From: an uncultured Corynebacterium sp. | Lineage (GTDB): Bacteria; Actinomycetota; Actinomycetes; Mycobacteriales; Mycobacteriaceae | Assembly: GCF_902489365.1 (NCBI RefSeq) | Contig: NZ_CABTZR010000027.1 | Coordinates: forward strand, 1 to 28,717 | Reading direction: 5' to 3' | Length of the DNA stretch: 28,717 bases | Part shown: positions 9,301 through 17,200 of the stretch, piece by piece | Numbering within the stretch: the first letter of the stretch is position 1 | How the letters are laid out: every line of letters starts with the position of its first letter | Program-made: the position numbers and the translations under genes | The notes under the pieces: model-generated | What the model saw: only the letters and a program-made list of their open reading frames with translations | Database searches by the model: none | What the model was told of the DNA's origin: nothing

Positions 9301-11106
9301 AATCTACGGGCCCTCGAACACACTGCTCAATGGACTCCGAAAAAAGCAGCAGAGGTTCAAGAAGATTTTGTCCACGGCAAGGTCAACGTTTTGTCCTGCT
9401 CCACCACATTTGAGCTTGGAGTGGACGTGGGCTCTCTTCAGTCGGTTCTGCTCCGAAACGTCCCACCGCGAACGGCAAACTATGTTCAGCGGGCCGGGCG
9501 AGCTGGACGCCGGACCGGTTCCTCCGCCTTTGTGCTGACGTTTGCGCGGCGAGCCGCGCACGATTTCTCTGTCTATAGGAATCCAACTGAAATGATCGAC
9601 GGCGAAATGCGGGCGCCTTACCTGAACATCGAAAATGAGCGCATCGCCCTGCGTCATTGCTATTCCGTCGCATTTGCTGAATTCCTCAGAGCGCACAGTG
9701 ATTTGTGGAGCAAATGGAGGATGGCCGGCGGACTGTTTTCTGAAGATGCTGAGTCCGTAGAGCTGCTCAGAGAGTTCCTTACACCGGTTCCTAGCAGCGT
9801 TTCGGAGGCTTTGGAAAGGATCATTTCTCCAGCTACGTACGCCGCGCTTAAGCTCTCTGAGCGGGAATGGGTTGAGAATTACTTGTCGCTGTTTTCTGAG
9901 GTAGGGAACTCCCTCACTGATGACATTAAGGTGATTTCTGAAGAGCGCGATCTCTTGAGCTCGAAGAAGAAGTTTAATGCTGCGAACGTCATGGAACGAA
10001 CCATCAGCACGCTTCAAAAGCAAAACACTCTTGGCTTCTTGGGTGCGTATAACTTGCTACCCAAGTATGGATTCCCAGTAGACACCGTCGAAATGGTTAC
10101 CCTTTTTGATTCAGATTCTCGGAACATTCGGCTTGCCCGAGACTTGGCATTGGCAATCGGAGAGTATGCTCCGGGCAACTCGGTGGTCGCTGGCGGAAAG
10201 CTATGGGAATCTGTTGGTCTTCGTACTATGCCCGGACGTGCCCTTCCAACAGGATTCCTAGTTTCGTGCGGTAACTGCCGTCGGAAGTACCGAAGAATAA
10301 ATGATGTGCCTTTTGAGTGCGAAGAGTGCGGCAATCTAGTCGAAAGCCGCGGAGAAGCCTTTATCCAACCCAAGTTTGGCTTCGTAGCGGGCCGAGAGCC
10401 TAAGAACGTTGGTGCGGCTCCTCCGCGCGCTCGCTTTTTCCGCGAGGAATACATCACGGATCCAGGGGAGGAGGCTTTTTGCCGGCAGGAATATGGAAAC
10501 CAAACTGAGTTCATGTGGGTGGAAGCCCGAAAGCGCGCAACGCTGACCGTCATCAACCGAGGAGCGAACAGGCTCGGGCGCAGCGGATTCTGGACTTGTC
10601 AGGATTGTGGTTGGTCGGACCAAGAGCGCTGTAACGTGCACAAGAATCCGCGAACTGGTCGCGACTGTTACGGTTCCATTAGCCGTTATGCGCTTGAGCA
10701 TTCATATCAAACTGATGTTGCGATTATTGGCCTACCCCGGAGCGCTGATAGGTCAACGGATGCGCTCTTGGCAACGATGTACGCGGTTTTAGAAGCAGCG
10801 TCAGGACTGTTGGAGATTTCGCGCGATGATTTGGGCGCAACACTGGTGGAGGCGCTTGAACCGCGACTGGTGATTTTTGATGCAGTTCCTGGTGGAGCGG
10901 GTTTTACCAAGTCCATCCTTGATGAGTTCCCCCGAGTTCTTCGAGCAGCTTATGACCGCGTCAATGATTGTTCGTGTGGTGAAGACACATCGTGCTATTC
11001 CTGTTTGCGCTCTTACAGCAATCAGAAGCACCATGAGTCATTGAAGAGGGGAGACGCTGTTGAAATTCTTGGTGAGATCCTCCCGCTCGTCGAAGAAAGC
11101 CAGTGA
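6379..11106 (+). CDS. DEAH-box helicase with C-terminal DUF1998 zinc region (DruE-like)
   Basis: This 1575-residue superfamily 2 helicase probably acts on invading DNA together with the preceding protein. The first RecA domain shows motif I TGTGSGKTE (K145), motif Ia YPMNALANDQ, TNYAMLEYLLL, the DEAH box at 280-283 and SAS at 316-318. The second shows a motif V region ELGVDVG around 1015 and motif VI QRAGRAGR at 1037-1044. Between them lies an insertion of about 600 residues with paired cysteines at C497/C500, C578/C581 and C617/C620, likely zinc knuckles. The C-terminus carries the DUF1998/MZB signature: DAVPGGAGF from 1501 and a Cys cluster C1531, C1533, C1538, C1541. This layout fits DruE of Druantia and the broader YprA/MrfA-type family. 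No nuclease domain is visible. GC and codon use match the gene before it and differ from the genes after it. The helicase call is firm; the Druantia type III label is inferred. Confidence 0.9.
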   Translation: MGNVDFDKLFTGIGVDKDSDTDGKSTGAARSVDPITAAQQISASYRRYLKTLLNPQDGKIAASLNSTIDGESSLTAGPILQITPPFESGLTPKQLIAEGQLHRDFAFLGEYLPPSRPLYKHQETALRKINAGRNLIVSTGTGSGKTETFLIPIINDLLKEREAGTLDAGVRALLLYPMNALANDQVERLRKILAKMPDLTFGRYTGETRETQEQALEEYREQFGAEPLPNELISREAMRANPPHILLTNYAMLEYLLLRPTDNSFFDGAAAGNWKRIVVDEAHVYAGAQGSEVGLLLRRLKDRVSRDRELQYIATSASLQGSKEEITAFGTSFFGGAFEWDENDSDRQDIVFASKKKFVDEGTWSFDEDAFLEPSKLQQALDARDGDSFDSLACERHVASLRSLLLESSTDMTIAAQHVWPDDAPEVSREKLKNLVNLGNTTTQAGVPVLSARYHMFVKATEGAFIDFLPDGNPRISLERRVTSELGNRNVYEFGTCKRCGGVHLLGQKNSGRQEPREFLPPTTNSENVEFAWAALSVAKEEWLVDADDDIESPDELTAKNTQSASEESHLTKPFSLCTDCGKLAPRGIDSCTCGNTSARMKDVLVYTEPADVQTRCALCGHKDSDVIRRLTTDVNAAPAVLATSLYDLLPPDEEMLGQIGQGRKLLAFSDSRQAAAFAAPYLERTHHELMKRRIIFEVLNNERARDVLTAESLMHYMVNCATENVVISPSFDEFKRKKQIGNWLFSELTTQATRQSLNGMGLMSVSVDSDKLRRMEVFEPLAQLVDSDEAALSLLNVMASQFRTRFALTHPDEVDTSADEFLPRRHEYYFQEHIQAADRTQLSWLPAKAHTTNNRIEYILKLLTMRGIPSDKLRDNAEQLLSLVWKGFVDTGLAKIARKHGVDRQFDYSALRFASGKSTTWYKCSVCHVVTEFNCLDLCVNGKCEGTLVPFEPFSEENRKNHYAWLAENLEIVNLRALEHTAQWTPKKAAEVQEDFVHGKVNVLSCSTTFELGVDVGSLQSVLLRNVPPRTANYVQRAGRAGRRTGSSAFVLTFARRAAHDFSVYRNPTEMIDGEMRAPYLNIENERIALRHCYSVAFAEFLRAHSDLWSKWRMAGGLFSEDAESVELLREFLTPVPSSVSEALERIISPATYAALKLSEREWVENYLSLFSEVGNSLTDDIKVISEERDLLSSKKKFNAANVMERTISTLQKQNTLGFLGAYNLLPKYGFPVDTVEMVTLFDSDSRNIRLARDLALAIGEYAPGNSVVAGGKLWESVGLRTMPGRALPTGFLVSCGNCRRKYRRINDVPFECEECGNLVESRGEAFIQPKFGFVAGREPKNVGAAPPRARFFREEYITDPGEEAFCRQEYGNQTEFMWVEARKRATLTVINRGANRLGRSGFWTCQDCGWSDQERCNVHKNPRTGRDCYGSISRYALEHSYQTDVAIIGLPRSADRSTDALLATMYAVLEAASGLLEISRDDLGATLVEALEPRLVIFDAVPGGAGFTKSILDEFPRVLRAAYDRVNDCSCGEDTSCYSCLRSYSNQKHHESLKRGDAVEILGEILPLVEESQ

Positions 11107-11220
11107 ATCAACAGGATCCCCTATGGAGCCAGCCAAAAAGCTATAGCTAAACGCCTTAAATTCGCCCAAATTATCGATGAACTACGAAACGAGTCGTACT
11201 CGGCTGATAAGTTGTGCACC
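11107..11220 (+). other. Junction between the two defence cassettes, with an in-frame coding-like remnant
   Basis: This 114-base gap joins the lower-GC left cassette to the higher-GC right one. The frame of the downstream SNF2 gene stays open through the whole gap but has no ATG, and its only start-type codon is the TTG at 11212. Conceptual translation gives YGASQKAIAKRLKFAQ followed by IIDELRNES, which reads more like a protein remnant than random sequence. A short inverted repeat, CGAGT-CGT-ACTCG, lies at 11190-11202 and could be an operator. No convincing promoter or terminator is visible. It may be the scar of an older gene or insertion. Confidence 0.35.
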
Positions 11221-14200
11221 ATGATCTCCCCAGGCTCCTCCTGTAGTTCTTCCGACTACTCCCAGCTTGCCCCCGGCGTGACCATCTCCTGCCGCGACGA
11301 GCACTGGCTGGTCAGCAACGTCGCGCGCACCACCGACGGTTTCCGCATCCGGGCGCGCGGCGTGAGCGACTACGTGCGCGATACCACCGTCACCTTCTTC
11401 ACCGCGCTCGATGACATCGAGGTCTTCGACCCCGCCAACGTCTCCGTTAGCCCAGATGAGTCACCGCAGTTTCGCCACACCCGCCTGTGGCTGGAGTCCA
11501 CGCTGCGCCGCACGCCGGTGCCGCTGTACCAAAAGCAGTTGGAAGTGGCCACGCAGATGCTGGCGGACCCGCTGGACTATCAGCTCTCCGCTGTGAAGTC
11601 GGCGCTGTCCGATGAGCGCATCCGCCCGCGCGTGCTGCTCGCGGATGCCGTGGGCCTGGGCAAGACGCTGGAGATCGGCATGATTTTAGCGGAGCTTATT
11701 CGCCGCGGCAGAGGAGAGCGCATCCTCGTCGTCACGCCGAAGCACGTCATGGAGCAGTTCCAACAGGAGCTGTGGACGCGCTTTGCCATCCCGCTGGTTC
11801 GCCTGGACAGCCAGGGCATTCAGAAGGTCCGCCAGAAGCTGCCGGCATCGAAGAACCCCTTTACCTACTTCCCGCGCGTCATCGTCTCCATGGACACGCT
11901 CAAGGCGCCGAAGTACCGCGCGCAGCTGGAGAAGGTCCGCTGGGATGCCGTGGTCATCGATGAGATCCACAACGCCACCAACGCCGGCTCCCAGAACAAT
12001 GAGTTGGCCCGCACGCTGGCGCCGACCACCGAGTCCCTCATTCTGGCGTCGGCCACCCCGCACAATGGCCGCGAGGAATCCTTCAAGGAAATCCTGCGCT
12101 TGCTCGACCCACTTTCCGTCCTCCCGGATGGCTCTATCGACATGGAGGCCGCGAAGAAGCTGATTATCCGTCGCCACCGCAATTCACCCGAGGTGGCCTC
12201 CGTGGTGGGGGAGAAGTGGGCCAAGCGCGGCGAGCCCCGCAACATCCTGGTGGATGCCTCCCCGGAGGAAGACGCGGTAGCACGCGCTATCGCTGAGGAT
12301 TGGGTCAACGGCCTAGCCACCACGGCGAATGATCGCCTCTTCCCTTGGACCTTAGTCAAGGCTTTCTTGTCCTCACCGGCAGCGCTGGCGGAATCCATCG
12401 CCGCCCGTCAGAAGCTCGACAAGCCCAAAGAGCAAGCCAACCTGGAGCGCCTCGCTGAGCTCAACAACAAGGTCACGGAGGAGAACTCCAACAAGTTTGC
12501 CGCGCTCATTGATTACCTCATGGAGATAGGCGTGAAGAAGGGCTCCGATCGCCGCGTCGTCATTTTCTCCGAGAGGGTGGCAACGCTGCGGTGGTTGCAG
12601 GAGAACGTAGCCAAGCATCTCAAGCTCCCGAAGGGCGCGGTGAAAGTCATGCACGGCGGCCTGTCGGATTCGGATCAGCTGGCGCTTATCGACGAATTCA
12701 AGCGCACCGACACCCCTCTTCGCGTGCTGATTACTGGCGACGTCGCCTCCGAAGGCGTCAACCTGCACGCCCAGTGCCACCACCTGGTGCACTATGACAT
12801 CCCGTGGTCGCTCATCCGCATCCAGCAGCGCAACGGCCGCATCGACCGCTACGGCCAAGAACACGAGCCGGAGATCACCTCCTTGCTGCTGGACCCGAAG
12901 GATGCCGACGTTGCCGATTCCATCGGTGAGCTGCGCGTGCTCACTCGCCTCATTGACCGCGAGTATTCCGCCAACCAGCTCCTCGGTGATGCCGCCCCAC
13001 TCATGGGCAAGCACAACCCCAAGGCGGAGGAGGATGAGATTCGCGCGGTGCTCATGCACGAGCGCGACTTCGATGAGGTCGTGGCCTCCCCGGAGGAGAT
13101 CCTCACCGGCGCGCACGCCAAGCCGGCGCCCATTGTTGCGCCCGCGGAGGCTGCTAGCCCTTCCGGCCTGACCGATGATATCTGGGCCCTTCTCGCCGCC
13201 GCTAGCACCAGCGGCCCGGACGACGACGAGACCACCAACAATCCCGAGACCACCAACAACCCTGAGAACAAAGAATCTTCCGTGCTCGGAGACCCCGCCC
13301 CCGCACCGTCACTTCGCTCGGTGCGTCACAGCCTTTACCGCGCGGAGAAGGATTACCTCGGCGACGCCCTGGCAGAGGCCTACCAAGACTCAGCCAATAA
13401 ACCTTTGAGCGCCGGTGGCGTGGACTACGCACAACACGACAACGACATTGTGGAGCTCACCCCTCCGCGCGATCTGTGCCGGCGCTTCGATTACCTGCCG
13501 CAGGATTACGTGTCCTACCGCAAGGTCACCGAGCGCCTCATGCTCGCCACCTCCGCGCGCCGCGGCAACCAACACCTCAAGGCCGCGCGCGAGGGGGACT
13601 CGGAGAAGTCTTGGCCTCGCGCCCACTTCTTGGGTCCGCTGCACCCTGTCTCCGAGTGGGCCGCCGACCGCGCCCTGACCAACATGGCGCAAAGCGAAAT
13701 CCCCGCCGTACTCGGTGCGGTGGATGCCCCAACGCTGCTGCTCATGGGAACGCTGACCAACTCCCGCGGGCAGGTGCTCTCCCGTACGTTCCTCACCGCC
13801 ACGGAGGGCCCCTTCGGTTTCAATGTTCCCGCTGGCATGCAGGCCGTGGACATTGAGGTCCACGACGACATCTATGCCTGGCTGGGGCGCATCGGGCTTA
13901 GCGACAACGCCATTAACCCCGGTGAGTTTTCCGTCCCCGATACCGCAGCACAGCTCATCGCCGCCGCCGTGGAAGCCGCCCACAGCCACCTCACGGTGGT
14001 CAAGAACAGCAACTTAGACCACGCGCAGGACCGCATCGCCGGCTGGCAGCAGCGCGCCGATAATTGGCAGCGGGCCAACTCCGGCCAGCAGACCCTCAAG
14101 ATCAAGGACACCAAGCGGCTTATCCACCAGGACGAGGAGCTGCTGAAATCCATGGCCCCGGAGCGCTCCCTCGTGCGCCCGCTGGCACTTATCCTCCCGG

Positions 14201-14265
14201 ACGACACCGACGCTGCACGTACCAGCGCCGCACACACCAACACCAACGAAGCAGAGGCACGCTAA
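11221..14265 (+). CDS. SNF2-family helicase, DrmD-like
   Basis: This 1014-residue SNF2/Rad54-type translocase is the first gene of a four-gene operon. Motif I DAVGLGKT is seen with K148, motif II DEIH at 247-250, motif III SATPHNG from 277, and motif VI QQRNGRIDRYGQ ends near 547, after GDVASEGVNL. The spacing is typical of bacterial SNF2 enzymes such as RapA, and DrmD of class 1 DISARM has this architecture and about this length. Residues 650-690 form a low-complexity linker (ETTNNP tandem repeat). The last 300 residues match nothing I recognise and may contact partners. I use ATG 11221; the TTG at 11212 is an alternative, and neither has a Shine-Dalgarno. The stop TAA overlaps the next ATG by one base, so translation is coupled. 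Its likely role is ATP-driven remodelling or translocation on target DNA. DrmD identity is inferred from domain type plus the methyltransferase that follows. Confidence 0.87.
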   Translation: MISPGSSCSSSDYSQLAPGVTISCRDEHWLVSNVARTTDGFRIRARGVSDYVRDTTVTFFTALDDIEVFDPANVSVSPDESPQFRHTRLWLESTLRRTPVPLYQKQLEVATQMLADPLDYQLSAVKSALSDERIRPRVLLADAVGLGKTLEIGMILAELIRRGRGERILVVTPKHVMEQFQQELWTRFAIPLVRLDSQGIQKVRQKLPASKNPFTYFPRVIVSMDTLKAPKYRAQLEKVRWDAVVIDEIHNATNAGSQNNELARTLAPTTESLILASATPHNGREESFKEILRLLDPLSVLPDGSIDMEAAKKLIIRRHRNSPEVASVVGEKWAKRGEPRNILVDASPEEDAVARAIAEDWVNGLATTANDRLFPWTLVKAFLSSPAALAESIAARQKLDKPKEQANLERLAELNNKVTEENSNKFAALIDYLMEIGVKKGSDRRVVIFSERVATLRWLQENVAKHLKLPKGAVKVMHGGLSDSDQLALIDEFKRTDTPLRVLITGDVASEGVNLHAQCHHLVHYDIPWSLIRIQQRNGRIDRYGQEHEPEITSLLLDPKDADVADSIGELRVLTRLIDREYSANQLLGDAAPLMGKHNPKAEEDEIRAVLMHERDFDEVVASPEEILTGAHAKPAPIVAPAEAASPSGLTDDIWALLAAASTSGPDDDETTNNPETTNNPENKESSVLGDPAPAPSLRSVRHSLYRAEKDYLGDALAEAYQDSANKPLSAGGVDYAQHDNDIVELTPPRDLCRRFDYLPQDYVSYRKVTERLMLATSARRGNQHLKAAREGDSEKSWPRAHFLGPLHPVSEWAADRALTNMAQSEIPAVLGAVDAPTLLLMGTLTNSRGQVLSRTFLTATEGPFGFNVPAGMQAVDIEVHDDIYAWLGRIGLSDNAINPGEFSVPDTAAQLIAAAVEAAHSHLTVVKNSNLDHAQDRIAGWQQRADNWQRANSGQQTLKIKDTKRLIHQDEELLKSMAPERSLVRPLALILPDDTDAARTSAAHTNTNEAEAR
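13228..13263 (+). repeat. Two tandem 18-base repeats inside the SNF2 gene
   Basis: Two adjacent 18-base units each encode ETTNNP, and a third, decayed unit (ENKE) follows. The repeat lies in a disordered, Thr/Asn-rich linker from residue 670. It could vary in copy number by slippage without breaking the frame, because the unit is a multiple of three. Confidence 0.75.
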
Positions 14266-17200
14266 TGGCAGACTTCGATTCCATCATCAACGTCGAGGAA
14301 TGGATCTCGGATTACTACCTCACCACCGATGACAAAGGTAGCTCCTTTGGCAAGCGCGTGGAGGAGGCCGTCAAAGAGTGGAAGGCAACGGATAAGGACG
14401 CTAAGAGCGCTGGCCGCGAGCATGTCCAATCCCCGCTGCTGCGCCTGACCTCCCGCAGGGAAGCACTGCACACTAAGCTCTCCGCGCTTTCCATGGAGGC
14501 AACCGACGATGCACTGCATGAGGTCTATGATCTCGTCTCCGCGGCCTTCGGCTACCCGCAGTCGCAGCGCCTGGAGTTCTCCCGCAACGGCCAGCCCCTC
14601 ACGCTGACCGCCGCCGCGGACAAGAACCATTCACTTGTCATCCTGCGCGCCGGGCAGATGGATTCCGTGGAGGACCTCACCACCGTGCCGCTTCTCGGAG
14701 TCGACCCGGAGCTCGGCCACCAGAACTCCAACGGTGAGGCCAAGGCCCTCGACATCACCGCCGCCAAGCTCGTCGGCGAGCTCTTCCTCACTGAGCAAGC
14801 CCCCGACCTCATCCTGGTCCTCGCCGGCCGCTGGGCAGTCCTGGCAGAGCGCGAAACCTGGCCGCTGGGCCGCTACCTCGCCGTGGACCTGGGCCTGGCC
14901 GTTGAACGCAACGACCAGAAAGCCAAAGGCGAACTCCCACGAGTCGTCTCCATCCTCGCCGCCGAGCACACCATGCGCGGTGCCGACGGAACCACCTGGT
15001 GGCTCGACACCCTCGCCCAAGCCCGCGAGCACTCCGTCAAAGTCTCCGAGGAACTGCGCGGTGCCATCAAAGCCTCGATTGAGATCATCGGCAACGACGT
15101 GTTGCAACGTCGAGCGTTGCAACACCAAGCAGGAACGCTGCAGGACAAAGCAAACGCGTTGCAACACACGAACAGCGACATTGACGGCAACGAACTGGCC
15201 AACCAAGCCCTGCGCTACCTCTACCGCATCCTCTTCCTCCTCTTCGCCGAATCCTCCCCGGAGCTCCAAATCCTGCCCACCGGGGACAACGACTATGACG
15301 AAGGCTATGGCCTCTCCCGCCTGCGTGACCTCATCCTCACCGAGCCCACCACGCACCGCACCCAAAACGGCACACACCTCTACGAAAGCCTCCAGCTGCT
15401 CTTTGAGCGCGTCAACCGCGGCCACGATCCGCACGATGCGAACGCCGAGCTTTACGACTCCAACGCCACCGAAGACGGCCTGGAATTCCGCAACCTCGAT
15501 GCGGACCTGTTCAAGTCTGAAGCCACCTCCTACATCGATGAGGTCAAGCTCTCCAACCTGGCGCTGCACAAGGTCCTGCAGAACCTCCTTCTCACAAAAG
15601 AAAAGCGGGGCAGTGACCGCGGCTTCATCTCCTACGCCACCCTCGGCGTGACTGAGCTGGGCCAGGTCTACGAGGGCCTGATGTCCTACACTGGCTTCAT
15701 CGCCCAAGAAGATCTCGTAGAAGTAGCCAAGCACGGCGATCCCTCCAAAGGCTCCTGGGTGGTTCCCGAGCCACAAGCGCGCACGCTCCCACAGGATTCC
15801 ATCGTCTACGAAGACCGCGAAAGCGAACATGGCGGTGTGGAACGCGTCCAGCGCACCCACGCCCGCGGCAGCTTTGTCTACCGCCAATCCTCCCGTGACC
15901 GCGAGCGCTCCGCGTCCTTCTACTCACCACCCGTCATCACCGAGTTCACCGTTGGCCAGGCCATCGAAGAGCTCAAAGCAACCGGCCGCATCGACAACGC
16001 CGATGACATCCTCACCCTCACCATCTGCGAGCCCGCCATGGGCTCCGGCGCCTTCGCCGTGGAAGCCGTCAACCAGCTTGCAGAGCTCTACCTGAACAAG
16101 AAGCAAGCCGAACTGGGCAAGGAAATCCCCGGTGAAGACCGCACCCAGGAGCTACAAAAGGTCAAGGCCTCCATCGCCCTGCACCAGGTCTACGGCGTGG
16201 ACCTCAACAAAACCGCAGTAGAGCTTGCCGAAATCTCCCTGTGGCTCAACACCATGACCAAGGAGCTCAAAGCACCCTGGTTCGGCCTGCACCTGCGCCA
16301 CGGCAACTCCCTGGTGGGTGCCACCCGTTCCACCTTCAGCGCCAAGGAGGTGTCCACCACCGCTTCGAAGAAGAAGGGAATCCAGAACTACCTCACGCTT
16401 ACCCCGCAGCACCACCCGCTGAAACAACTAGCGGATGCCATCGATGCCAATGAGACGGACCAGCACCCCACCGGCCGCATCCACCACTTCCTAGTCCCCA
16501 GCCACGGCTGGGGAAGTGCCGTGGACGCCAAGGACCTCAAGAACCTCGCGGCGGACGAAATCAAGGCCATGAAGGCCTGGCAACGCTCCATCTGCAAACC
16601 GCTGAACAAAACGCAGACCAAGCTCGCCACCGCACTGTCTAATCAGGTTGAGCGCCTCTGGGAGCTCTCCCTTATCCGCCTGCGCATCGCCGAGGACCAA
16701 GTCCGCCGTGATCTGGACTTGTGGGGTCAGGAACCCAACACCGCCAAGCGCACTGACGTGGTCACCCGCGCCCAAGTGGAGGAAGAACTCCTCCACAACA
16801 ACGAGGGCGCCTACCTTCGCCTGCGCACCGCCATGAACGCGTGGAACGCACTCTGGTACTGGCCAGTCACCGCCACGGACGAGCTTCCCGATATCACCGA
16901 GTACCTCGCCACCATGCAGGACCTCCTCGGCATCCCCAACGAAGGCCAGAAGCGCTACCGCAAGGACAACCAGTACGCCTTCGGGTTCGACATGTCCTGG
17001 GATGAACTGGACTACGTCGAATCACTCGACCGTTCCACCTCCGGCCGTCTGCACTACGAAGACGTCCTCGAAGCTCACCCCTGGCTGAGGACCGCCAACA
17101 CCATTGCCCAGGAACAAGCCTTCTTCCACTGGGACCTGGACTTCGCTACCGTCATGGCCAAGGGTGGCTTCGACTTCCAGGTGGGTAACCCGCCGTGGGT

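Noticed and set aside
14064..14264. Upstream extension of the methyltransferase frame into the SNF2 gene
   Set aside because: The extra 67 residues are Pro/Gly/His-rich and overlap a well-supported gene end; the ATG at 14265 has a Shine-Dalgarno and the usual one-base stop/start overlap.
14631..15887. 418-codon open frame on the minus strand
   Set aside because: It is antisense to the methyltransferase gene and its Val/Gly/Glu-rich sequence mirrors the codon bias of the sense strand.
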